A stretch of DNA of 64,000 nucleotides from Puffinus mauretanicus (Eukaryota > Chordata > Aves > Procellariiformes > Procellariidae). The position numbers were made by a program, and so were the translations under genes. This document shows positions 11,935 through 23,444 of this stretch, one piece after another; positions within the stretch are counted from its first letter, which is position 1, and each line of letters starts with the position of its first letter. Where the stretch lies: the NCBI GenBank assembly GCA_023333565.1, contig JAJKFH010000374.1:5642001-5706000 (forward strand). The letters are read 5' to 3'. The notes beneath the pieces were generated by a model. The model was given only the letters and a program-made list of their open reading frames with translations. It was not told where the DNA came from and did no database searches.

Positions 11935-12900
11935 AACACTAGAATAGCTAAAATGAAGTGACCCAGATCATGAGCCCCTTCAGTGACACTGGCAGAGCAT
12001 TAACACTTTCTCTTTTCAAAGATTCCACACTTGCAACAGTTTCTCCATGAAATGATTGCCAGATTTATTTTCCAAAGACACTTGAATGCTAAGTTACTCA
12101 CAGTTGGTTCAGAAATAGAAGAGGAGGTGAAGTACTTTGAATAAATTATTGCTCAGCTCTGCATACAAAGTATACAGATGTTTAATACTGCTGAAGAGTG
12201 AATGTATAAAAAGGAGGGCACAGAACAGGAGTTAGCTTCTGTCTTTCATCAGTACCGCAGAATCTTGGACTGTGAGAAAAACTTAACACTAATAGTTAAA
12301 ATAAAAATCACTAATAGTTAAAAATAACTCTAGACTTTCCTCAAGAAGCTGAGAAAATCCCATTATCCTTTGGAACTGTGTTTTCTGACCCTCAGAGGGG
12401 CACAAATATGGATCAAGAGGCATGGAAAATAACAGCTAAATCATCTTGCGCCCCCATCCCCACCCCAGTCAGACACAACCCCCAAATTGCAGGAATAAAC
12501 TTGGATGTAGGCCTAAATCCCAAGTCTTTTCAGGATCCTTCTGACATAGGTGGTGAGAGAGAGAGAAAAGCTTGAGTGGAGAGTGATTCAGAACAGAAGC
12601 CAAGCTGGTGGGAAGCAGGGGTTATCGCTTTCCATGGACAGCAGGAACAGACGAGTCTCTCAGACTTCTCTTAAGGCTGTTTGACATTTCCAAATGTGTT
12701 TCAGTATAATATTATGGGAACATTCCAATACAGAAACATGGTATGCAAGAGTGAACTTGCAAGGGTTACCTGTAAAAAGTCACATCATTCTTCACCTTCA
12801 GGGAGAAAAGACATTTGAAAAAAAATCCTTTTTTTTTTAGCTGGATAGAGGGCTTGCATATTCTTTACTATCCTATTACAAAAGAAATAGTTGCTAATGT
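11935..12900. other. Unique noncoding DNA
   Basis: No supported gene is present. A 65-codon frame at 12378-12575 is followed by a GA-rich patch near 12555-12570. I see nothing else that can be assigned. Confidence 0.5.
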
Positions 12901-12904
12901 GGTC

Positions 12905-12970
12905 TGTGAGTCACCCCTTTGTGTCTTGTTTTTCTACATGCAAAATGAGAATGATAACTACAACATCCAT
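12905..12970 (+). mobile_element. Possible MIR/CORE-SINE remnant
   Basis: The order AGTCACCCCTTTGTGTCTTG, a T-rich word, then GCAAAATGAGAATGATAACTAC parallels the MIR-type run of GTCAC...CTCTGTGCCT, TTTCC, TGTAAAATGGGGATAAT. Only about 65 bp can be followed, so the assignment is tentative. Confidence 0.4.
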
Positions 12971-13991
12971 TTCCTGAACCTGATGGGAGAGCTGTTTTCT
13001 TAATGCAGTACAATGTATAGAGCATAACAGCAAATTTCTGTTCTGATTTCATTTAAATTTTAAGTCATGTTAGGCGATTTGATTTATGTGTTCATCTATT
13101 GACACCCTTGAATACATAACACAAGAATAAATTCTCTGGGGGAAAGGAAAATATGAGTTTGTTCATTAAAGTTTTTAGGCTTACAGTGATAAAGTCTGTA
13201 TCATAATCTAAATAGACTATTGCTATACATAAATGAAGGTTTTGCATTATCTACAGGGAGCTCCAACAAATTCAGCTGTCCAGCAATGTGACATATACAA
13301 GCTATAAAAAGCCACACTCTCAGAGCTCTCCTTTGGTGCTCCTGATAATATGCTAATTGATGTCTAACAAAGAAGAATGCAGATGTGCATAAAAGGCAGA
13401 TTTGTAGAGCTTACAGGCAGGGCTTTATTAGGGCTTTATTAGTGCTGAACATCTCCAATTCTTAGTAAGTGTCCTGACTGGTTGAAAACTTTTTCTCAAG
13501 AACACACAGGAGGCTGTGTAGAACCTGGTGGAATTATCACTGAGCCACAAGGACAGCCAGAATATTCACAGGGTGTAATTTTAAGCAGGCAAAATTGAAC
13601 ATGTCTCTGGGAAATATCTGTATGCTGGTTTCTCTCTGTTTTAGCTCAGGTTCCTAGAAAAAATACCCCAATAAATTGCAGTTTCTTCTGTGAGCATATT
13701 TGGGTGCATTTCTCCTGACATATCCATTCCTAAACTGTGCTATAATTCAGTACGGTTTGTGTTTAGATCTCATCAAATTTCACTCTTTTTTCTATTTGGG
13801 TACTGTTTGTAAGAAGTTTATAATTATCTCACATTCAGATGGCTTCAGCAAATAATCCTTGGTCTGTGGTTTATGATAAAATTCCTTGACAACAGAAATC
13901 TCCATTAAGCTAACCAAGCAGTTTTTCTCCTCCTCATTTTTCACTTTCTAGTACTTCTCACAAATATTTCTACAAAATGAAGATGCTATAA

Positions 13992-14016
13992 CCCCCCTCC
14001 CCCCCCCCCGCCCCCC
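13992..14016 (-). repeat. C-tract, potential G-quadruplex on the minus strand
   Basis: The plus strand reads six C, T, eleven C, G, six C. The minus strand therefore has G runs of 6, 11 and 6 separated by single bases. This is enough for a four-run quadruplex by splitting the middle run. Confidence 0.75.
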
Positions 14017-16454
14017 TTGCTATACCTACAGGTAGGAACATTACAAATTTGCAAATTAATTATTCGATTTCTGTGTCAGCCTCTTTACCTACTACTAAAA
14101 GGCGTCATCCATAATGATATAAGGCACCTATTTAAAAACAGCACATAAAACTCTGTAGCAATCATGGAAAGGAGGTGATAGGAATCCAGTCAAAAGTGCA
14201 GAATGCTTATGAGATAATACAGCTTTCCTAAGATTTGGTCTTATGTATTTTTTACAGAAGTTTTTTCTCTTCCCTACAATCTACCTTTTTCTGCAGCTGC
14301 TATGTTCTGCTTCCAGATCAGAACAACTTATGGATTCAAGAGATGAAGGCACAGAAGTACAGACACACACAGAGGCACACACAATGCTGTGTGAATTTTG
14401 ATGGAATAAATGGGTCTAGAAAGTGAAAAGCGTTATCATAGCCCTATTATTGTACTATGTTGAAGCCTTGGGTTTTGAGACGATACCTCAGTATGCTTAA
14501 TCCTATAACAAAAACAGCACTTGTGCCAAGACTGAAAATGTGTTAAGTCGCACAAGAGAAAAAGAACCAAAACAAGGATGCAATTTAACTAGAAATTGAA
14601 ATGCAGGTTTTTTTGCAGAACAAATATATTAAATACTTTTGGAGACCTTTTTGTTGGAGAAAGATAACTGTTAAAGCCTCTTATTTTGTTAAGCAATTGT
14701 AAGCAGTAAAAAGTTATTTTTGTTTTCAGTTCTGAATTGGAAATGTGATGATTTTTCGTATGTTTGGAAAAGTTAAAAGGCACAAAAACAAAAAAAAAGA
14801 GAGACCAATGATAGGGGAACTGCAGCTTAGAGTAGGTGTTCTCAGGACAAAATTGTCTCAGTAAAAAATGTATGCTTCAACAGCTGCTAGCCTGCTCTTT
14901 CCTCCAGACTGAAAGTAATGTGGCTGGGTTAGTCAGGACCCTGCAATGCTACTGCTCTTTGTTAGCAATAACCCAAGTTGATGAACCATCACATTTTATT
15001 GTGTTGGTGCCAGGTGATACACTAGGTCTCAGAATCATACAAAAGAGGGGAAATTTCATATGAGATACATGTTGCTATGCTTTAGCTTAGCATTTAGCAT
15101 AATCCTATAAATACAGGAGCTAGAATTTTGAGAACACTAGATGCACATTAAAACCAAGAGGTTTGGCAATTACAGACACAACATACCCTCTGTCAAAGGG
15201 AAATATCTGATCTTTTTTAATCTAAAATAACTTCCACCCTGATGGAAATTCCATCTGTGTATGTGCAGGGATCAAAGGTACGAATGCAAACTGGAATTTT
15301 CCCTTACATTTGTAAAAAACGCTGGAATAGTTTTAAGTGTAAGTTCTAAAGCCTACATAATGGAAGAAACGTCCTCATACTTATATGGGGTCTTTGTGCA
15401 TGCACAGGCAGTGTCTTGACTGACAGGCACATCACTTTTCTGCACATGCAAATGCCTAAAAGTCTTGCTTTTGATGAGGAAAGTAGTCACCACTCCATTT
15501 TTACTAGATTGGAAAAGCTGAAGAAGGTGGATTCTGCAGAATTTGTTCTTGTTTTTGTTAAATCACTGAATATTTTTGGCTCCCAGTTAATATTTCTCCA
15601 GAGAAATGTTGTAGAATGTAGACATGCACACACATAAGTCCACTTAAACTCCCAGTTTTATACCAAGCAGCAGATTGCACTGATAATTTTCAACCGTCAC
15701 TGCTGTTTATCTCATTAGAAGAATGTCACCCAGGATGACATTGTCACCCTTGCACCATGGTAGCGTATGGCTTTAGCACTGATTCAGAGCAAAGGGTGCC
15801 ATCTGCTTAGTCAGTACAATTACTCTCTGCAGTACCTCAAATTTGCCTTGGAGGCTGCTCTATTAAGGCTGCCTCGTGTAGCTTCTGTAGTCAGATGTTT
15901 TTGAAGACAGGACTGATATGGCTACAGATGGCAAGAACTGCACCTCTAAGAGAGGAATTCCTCGATGCTTTTCCAGACCTGTAGTTAAATGTATGCTGTA
16001 GTATACAAGTTAGCTTGCTACTGTAAATATAAATATACAGCAGACAGGAAAAGAGAGAGAGACATTTGGGGCAATAAGTTTATATATTTTGGAAATGTAA
16101 AGCGCACATCTGGTACAGATGAACAGCAATCAGGAAGTTATGATGGGGGAAAAGAGAGAGAGAATGTTACAATCCATTGTGTTAAATGAGTTTTTCAAAC
16201 AACTAAAGTTATGGCCCTCTGAGCCTGGGGAAGTGGTTTGTTCAAAGCACAGGGGAGGGTGGAGTAAGTCCAAGCCAAAGAATCAGCTTGGATCAAGATC
16301 CTGCTTAGTGAACGTAATGAAAAGGTCATTCATGAACCACTGCATTCCAAATGCAGACGGATTTGTGGCCAACGTTATCTGGAAACCTCCAAAACAACCT
16401 GAATGAAATACAGCTTAGTTTTGGAGAAAGGAACTGGCGAAGGAGGAGATGGGT

Positions 16455-16468
16455 GTATATATATATAT
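16455..16468. repeat. (TA)n microsatellite
   Basis: This is a short alternating TA run of about seven units after GTG. Confidence 0.8.
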
Positions 16469-19439
16469 GTTATGAGAATGCTATGTAAAATCTTTCCCAC
16501 CATCAGGATACATATTTTTGTGTATTTTGATTATTTTGTTTGAAATACTCTGGTTTATTGTTACTTGAAAAGTCTGCTTGCTTCTCTTGGATGTGCATTT
16601 TATGGGTTTCTTCTTGGATATTTCATTCCTTTGGAACATAAAAGGAAGGTGAAATTTCCTAACACTACTGGCTAAACAAAGGAAAACCAAAGTCAAAGCA
16701 AAACTGTTCTGATACTGACTGCAACTACCACGGCTAAGGCTCAGCTTAGATTTCTGTCCTGACAGTTTGCAGAACAACAACAGCAAAACGTTGTGGCCAC
16801 CTTCTTTTGCAGCCAAAATCAATCCTCTTTTATTACAGTTACTTAATTTGTTGGCTTGTACCTTTAATTGCATGAGATGAAAACATAAGCAGCTGGATTA
16901 GTGTCTGCAATTCAAATATCAGAGCTCAAAGATAAATTTGATGACCATAGATTGCAAACATAGAAGGAAATGTTATTCTTTCAGAATACCTTTTGATTTT
17001 AGAGTCCTAAAAAAGATACAAATAACGAATAGCCATCTTTCAAAGGAAAGACTACTTAAATAGGACCTTAGGGCATAACTCCAGACAAAGTGTCAAAGCA
17101 AACATGTTAAACGACGGTGATAACGCACAATAAGAAAAACCTGTTCACTCAGAAAATACCTATTTATGTGGTATGAAGCTCTGGGGAAAGAAGCAAGTGA
17201 TCATAAAAAGAAAAACTGCTTTGTAGTGTATAAGCAGAAGATGGCTGAGTTAAGGCTGAAAGGACATTCAAATTCTGGCATTTCATGTATTATGGGCCCC
17301 TGATTTTATGACCATAACATTTAATAGAGGGATTTTCCTGCTAAAAAAGCAAATGAAGCCCTTGAATTCCATTCTCCCTTATTTCCCATTGAAATGATAC
17401 CCAGTGCATTCTGAAGCACAGAAATGCAAAAGAGCAAAGCCGCAGCTGGAAGGAGGGGGAAACAGATGGTTTTTTCCCACTTAGGAAAATTGTCCCAATT
17501 AAAAGAAAATATTCACCACAAATAGAGCTTAGAAGTTGAAATGTCACATTTTTCATAGACTGAAAGTTAAATGCATGATTCCTATTCAATTGAAGCAGGC
17601 TTCTATATAATTTTGAAGTGTTTCATTTTATTTCTGATCATTTTAGTCTCTTAATCACAGTTAGCTTGCATTTTCAAATGAAAGATTGTTACATGCCATA
17701 AACCCAAGATTTTCAATTTTGAAAAGGTCAGTATGGGCATCTACCATTTCGAAGCTTTTTTCCACAAACTTGTTGCTTTGTGAGAACCCTCTGAAAGCAA
17801 GTCCTGTTTCTGTGAAAGATATTCAATTCCATAAATTAGCCTTTGTCAGGAAAACAAAACAGTAATGTCCAACTAGATCCTTCACATTCATGGCATGGAC
17901 CTCTTCTGTATCTGCTGGTATCCACTATTGTCTGCTTTGTGGTTTTCTCATCTCCGAGACCCATTCTGAGTGTGGATTTCAAAAGCTATTGCTGACAGCA
18001 CAGCACTGCTGAGGGGCTGAATAGTTACAAAGGCTCTGCTTTTCTCTTTGCAAGCCTGAACTCTTCAATCCCCAATTCCTCCAGCAACCTCCCTCTCTTT
18101 ACCTTTTCTCCACCTTCCACTCCGTGTAAGGTATCACAGCTCTCACAGTGTAATTGCATTACTTCTTTTTTCCTCCTCTCTTCATGGGCTTCAGCGGTAG
18201 AAGTAATAAGAATAAGGAGAAAAAGAGAAAAAGTGTTCTCTCTTTCAAATCCAGCATCTTGCGTCATAACAGCTTCTAACAACATGGAGGCACAATTCCA
18301 GGGGAAGCGCTGCTCACCCCTGAAACAGGCTCAGCTGCTCTCTGAAGGTGTGCACTTCTCCCTGCTGTCTGCAGTGATACGGGGGATTTGTGAGCTGACA
18401 GAGCATACTCACTGCGCATGACAACTTGAGAGATTTTGCTACCAAATTCTTAACAAATCCGTATTGAACTAGGGACTTCACTGTTGTATTGTTATGGTAG
18501 GTTTCCTGGCAAAATCTCTACTGCGGTTGTGTCAGCACCTCTGCCCACATCTCAATGCCAGGTTTCAAGCCTTTTCAAAAGGGCAGAGTTCCTGTTGTAA
18601 TTTTATGTCAGACTCTAGGGAGCAATTATTTGTAGATAGACTATGTGTAAACCAAAGACCTAAAGTGTTATCCAGTCAATTTATGAAAAACTAATGTATT
18701 AATCTGTAAATTTTATGTGAATGAATGAATTTAAATCAACTCACATAACACATGCAGGACACCTAATCTTTCAGTGTACTTATTAACTTCAATATAGCAC
18801 TGATGTTAACACCAATTTACTGACTGAGAAAGGAGAGATTACCTTGCTACATATATCACATATTTACCTTCCAACTGGGATTTTGAAACAACTTTTCATC
18901 CAAGATCCTCCTATAAACTGGAGGATTACATCACATTATCACTGTGCTACAAATCTCTGTGCACCGTTTTCCACACAGCAGCTTTAACAACCGGAACTTT
19001 TTCAAACATATAACTGCAATATTTTGTCATCTAGCAAATTGTCAAAGGGCATCTCCTCTGTAAGAGGTGCAGGTGTGGGTTGGAGACAGCTTCAGAGGCA
19101 GTATCACCGACCCAGTGTTTTGGTCCTGTTTAGTACCCTGTGACACAGAGCTTGACTGTACTTAGCATTATTCTTTCAGTCTCCATCATTCTGTACATTC
19201 ATGTGGACAAGCCAGACCAGGAGGCAGCTGAGATAAGGTACATGCTGTTATTTCTGCCTTCCCTGAATTCTCTTCTTTTGACTGTTTTATTAACATTATT
19301 ATAACTTGAGATTTTTTTCTCTCTCTTTCTGCCCCCCTTCCTTTTCATGAATATTTTATCACTCATTTCTGTTTAGGCTGTGAGAGAAGGTGAAAGAGAT
19401 GATTTCTTCCTGTCAACCCACATAAAATACAGCTAGGGA

Positions 19440-19790
19440 GGGGAGGGGTAAAAACCCTTGGTGGTTATTAAGGGGCCCGCTGTTGACAGAACATGCCATT
19501 CAGGGCTTCCTGCTGCTGTTATTAACAGTGGCCAAAAGCTCTACCGCATAAACCCACACATGATCCGGAGTCAGCTTTTCACGGGCTGACAGAAGAGTGG
19601 CATGGGCTCGTATTACTTTATTATTAAAGCACTGAGGCATTTGGGTGCTATGTGGAAAAGCAGGTCTCTTGTTTTGACAGGACAGAGGAAGATATGAAGA
19701 TCGTCTGTGAAGAATGACATAAAAATCATTACTCACTTTCATCATAACTGAAACCTTGGTAACTATTCCATAAGTCACCAGCATCTTAAA
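19440..19790. promoter_or_regulatory. Candidate conserved noncoding element
   Basis: The stretch is complex and balanced in composition, without repeats. It includes a GGGGAGGGG word, TTATTAACAGTGGCC and ATTACTTTATTATTAAAG words, and several scattered CpG sites. It also keeps a 94-codon minus-strand frame open (19500-19784), but the translation has no recognisable domain. I infer a regulatory element more readily than a gene. Confidence 0.3.
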
Positions 19791-20668
19791 TGCCTGCCTC
19801 CCTGAGATGAAGGGCCTGATTCAGATCTTGCTTTTATAAAATCTCCACTCACCCAGAGACTTACTCCTGCTTTACATCGGAGTGAGCAAACCCCAGCTCA
19901 TACTTCCTGCATGTACTTCTGTTTGTATATCCCTTGATGCTGCTGAACTCCTGCTCTGTTTGTTCATCTTTGCAAAATGTGTCCTTAACTGACATTGATT
20001 TCACATTTGTTACTGAATTTGGTTTGCTTAGCTGGTGGCAACCGAAGTTGAAACTAGTTGTCAGCCACAGAGGCAACAAGTGATGTAAGATGGCTGAAAT
20101 CAGTGAGTTAAAGAAAGGAAAAGTGGTAAAATCATCTTTATCTAGTACTTTGCATGGACTTCATAGAACGCACTTTGTCAATAACATGAGTGTTCACAGT
20201 GTGCGGTAAATGTGCAAAGTACTTTATAGAGACACCTTCCTTAAAAAGATTCATGCTCCAAACAGTTTGAGATTCAAGGAGAAAGTCTTTCCTGGAAAAT
20301 GTACCGTAGAGATGGTGTGAATCTAAACAACCAAGGGATTGGTCCCAAGACTTTAGGACATTGTCCTAAACTTAGACAAAATCCCCAAAAATCCAAAGGT
20401 AAGCTAGTAACTTTAAGTTAATAGACTACACTTTTGGCATATTATGAGACATTCAAACTACCTAGAATTCAATGAAGTGATCAGCTTCTGTAACCTACCT
20501 GTGACCACTAAAATGTCTCAGTTGCTTATCTCTAAATCAAACCATTAGTAACATTTGAAATTCTCATTTGGGAGATTTTCTAAAGACAGATAAGAAAATG
20601 TGTCTGGAGAGGTTTTTTTGGAGTGGGAAATAAATCTAAAAGGTTTTCTGTTTTGTAGGCCTGGTAAT

Positions 20669-20683
20669 AAAAAAAAAAAAAAA
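20669..20683. repeat. Poly-A run
   Basis: This is a run of 15 A with no recognisable retroposed body beside it. Confidence 0.85.
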
Positions 20684-23193
20684 TCATAAAAGCCTCTGGT
20701 CAGATTTTTGTTTCTTAACTCTTGGTGACCCTTTCTGTTACTTCACTGTTTATTCTGGTCCAGTATCCCAGTAGTTACATTGTGAGATTTTTACTTTAAT
20801 AATAACCCTTCATCTTTCTAACTCTTGTTTCATCCTTTCTTTAGAAATTAAGACTATTCTGTGCTTATCTCATTTTGCTTTTAATTAATGTCACATTCCT
20901 AATTTTTTTTTATAACATGTATTTTAAACCCAAAATTATGCATTATAAAAATGTTGTCTGCATTTCCCAATTGTTTATCTTCACTATTTAATATAATAAT
21001 GGAGTATTGTGAAACAAATCTTTGCTCTGCTTTACTGATTTCACTGACTTCTGTTAAACTATAGTTTTATCATGATGTCAAGGGGAGGGATGAGAAATCA
21101 GTGCAAAGAAGAGTGATGTGCTGGCCAGGAATAATTTGTATGAGAAGGGAGGAGGGAGAAAGGATTTAGATGGCAGCTGGAGATTTGGGAGGGAGGTGAA
21201 GAAGCAGCACATGGTGTATGTCAGATGTCTGTGGAGATGAGCGGTAGGAGATAGGCATGTGCAGAACAGCAGGGGAGTGGGCACTAAAATCAAGGCTGAA
21301 GTGCACTGGCAGATCAGTGTGGGGAGATTTGCAGTCACTCACTTTATACATGTGTGCCCAAATTTAACCCATAGCTTTGATACATTAATTCCTTCACTAC
21401 ATGTTTAATTAAAAAAAAAAACAAAAAGAAGAAAAGAGGCATAAACCCAAACAGGATAGGGGTTCATGATGGGAGGTTTGTAACAGTCTTCATCGTGCTA
21501 CTGCTTTCATCCAAGTAAACAAAGTACAGCAGTGTATTAATGCAATGCAGCAGGGGCCATCACTGCAGCTCAGATTTAATATAAGTAAAGATGTATGGTC
21601 AGACCTGTTAGAAAAAATATTAGCTGCTTCTTCCATTATTATGCACTGATCCTTCTTTCTAATAAAAGGCATGTTTTGCAGAGGGATGAAAAACCTATAT
21701 TTTAACAAGGGGTCTTCAGAATTTCTCTGTCTCAGGGAGTGATTTATTCATAACTGCTCTCTGGGTATTCCTGCCTCACCATACAAAGTAGCTATCAATT
21801 TGGTGGTTTTCCCTATGTCTCCATGAAACATAGGTACTATTAAATGAACGCCTCAGAACAAGCTTTAAACCCAGCAATACTTGTATTTTCTCCTAGCACC
21901 CCACCTTGGGTCTTTCCACAGGTCCTTATCAAATCGCTACAATTTAGTAGCTATTTTTCACAGTAAAAGATTTTGGTTTCCTCTAGCAGAAGTATTATGA
22001 CATATTCCTTGATGGATATAAGATTAGTGAGCCCTAATTCCTGACCCCAAATGAATCCCAGCTATTCCCATATAGTTCCCAGCTCCTGGATGACGCCCTT
22101 CCTGATTCACAATGAGTGAATGGTTATCAGTCCTGGCTGTCCTTCTCCAATGAATTCACCCCAGTATTTCCTTCTACTGATGAGACACACTAATCTTTTC
22201 TACCTTGACCTATCTCAGGCTAGTGATAGTGACACTGCCTAAATGAGTCTAAATGTAGCTTGTACCCCACTACTTCACCCTTGGTGTACAAATAAATCAC
22301 ACTTCCTTTTTAATCAGGTAGCAATTCTGTATGGTCTATGCCCAATCTAAATGCAGCGTGGAAGACGGGAATGTACAGGAACGGCTTCCACTAAAGCTGG
22401 TGCAGGATTCTGAATAAAATACATTCCCCTGTGTTATTTTAATCGCATCACTGAAGGTGTTTTGCTTTCTTCCCTTTTCCATTTCTCCCTCCTCACAATG
22501 GCTGCACAATCATGCCTATTAAAATGTGGTGTGACGGAATTTCACTGTGAAAAGGAAGCTTTGGTGGAAAGGAAGTGATGACCTTTCATTTACTCATCTT
22601 TAAAAAAATAAAAATCTATTAGAGATAAATTTTCAGATTAAAGCTGAGGAGAGGAGGAAAAAGGGAATAAAAAATGAGCAAGGAGAGAAAGAAAATTAAA
22701 CTGATATTTTGGGGAAGTAAGTTATAAGGATATGTAAACCCACAGTGAAAACTCACCCCTCATGAAGACAATTTTATAGGAATGTAGAGTCAACTTCCTA
22801 TTCCGTAGTAACTCTTTTCTCCCCATCAGTTACATGTAAAACAAAAAATGTTTCCTCCTAATACTTTGCACACAACTGGGCTTTAAGAGCAGGCTGAGTG
22901 AGACTGTTGCTTTCAGTATATTGGTTTCAATAACTGACCTTTTATCTTCTGCAATCAGAGTGCTTTCTCTGATATGACAGGTCTGGACACAGCCTTTCCT
23001 CTCCATCCCCATAGGCATGTGTAAGTGATTCAGTCCCTGCAAAGGGTCTCTTGAACTGCAGTGAAATCTGTGATTAAGGGCTTCTGTGTTAACATCGAGC
23101 TCATGAAACTCCAGTGTAGCTGTAGGCTTCAGAAGCACTTAATTTTTAAAGTGAGAGTTTTAAAAGCATGCTACATTCTGATGGATTTTACTT

Positions 23194-23207
23194 CCCCCCC
23201 CGCCCCC
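23194..23207. repeat. C-tract
   Basis: Eight C, a G and five C form a short cytosine tract just before the candidate conserved element at 23220. Confidence 0.8.
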
Positions 23208-23219
23208 GAATAATCCAGA

Positions 23220-23440
23220 ACAACACAGTAGTCAGAAAAGGAACCCATTGACTGAAAGTGTATGGGATAATGATTCCCGCACAGCCTTTAATCTGCAGCG
23301 CGTAGCTAGAGTAAAGGCACAGGCTTGGAAACAAGCTAAATTTTGCTGATACATGGCCACAGGAACATTATTTAGTCCAGCCTCATTTGATTGATGCTTT
23401 AATTTAGATTTGAATTGCTCTCCGATCAATCAGTAAGATA
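23220..23440. promoter_or_regulatory. Candidate conserved noncoding element with paired PBX-HOX-type sites
   Basis: This is a compact unique stretch. TGATTGAT, the consensus half of PBX-HOX composite sites, occurs at 23388-23395. Its exact reverse complement ATCAATCA occurs at 23425-23432, so two inverted copies start 37 bp apart. TTTAATTTAGATTTGAATT lies between them. The sequence also has a CpG-bearing word (CAGCGCGTAGC) near 23297. The 65-codon frame on the minus strand (23232-23429) shows no domain. The regulatory role is inferred from motif density alone. Confidence 0.35.
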
Positions 23441-23444
23441 GGAG

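Larger units (their letters stand above)
12975..19435. other. Unique noncoding DNA
   Basis: No gene is supported. The longest frame, 16481-16873 on the minus strand (130 codons), shows no domain. Notable simple sequence is the C-tract at 13992-14016 and a short (TA)n at 16455-16468. A patch near 18.0-18.4 kb is relatively GC-rich and has overlapping frames on both strands. Confidence 0.5.
19795..23215. other. Unique noncoding DNA
   Basis: No gene is supported. A-runs lie at 20669-20683 and 21411-21421. A GA-rich stretch lies at about 21075-21200, and the minus strand across it is CT-rich, giving meaningless S/P/L-rich frames (21078-21338). The frame at 22830-23138 (minus, 102 codons) has no domain. 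Confidence 0.5.

Noticed and set aside
16481..16873. 130-codon minus-strand open frame
   Set aside because: No domain, no splice or promoter context, and low-complexity K/S/N-rich content near its end.
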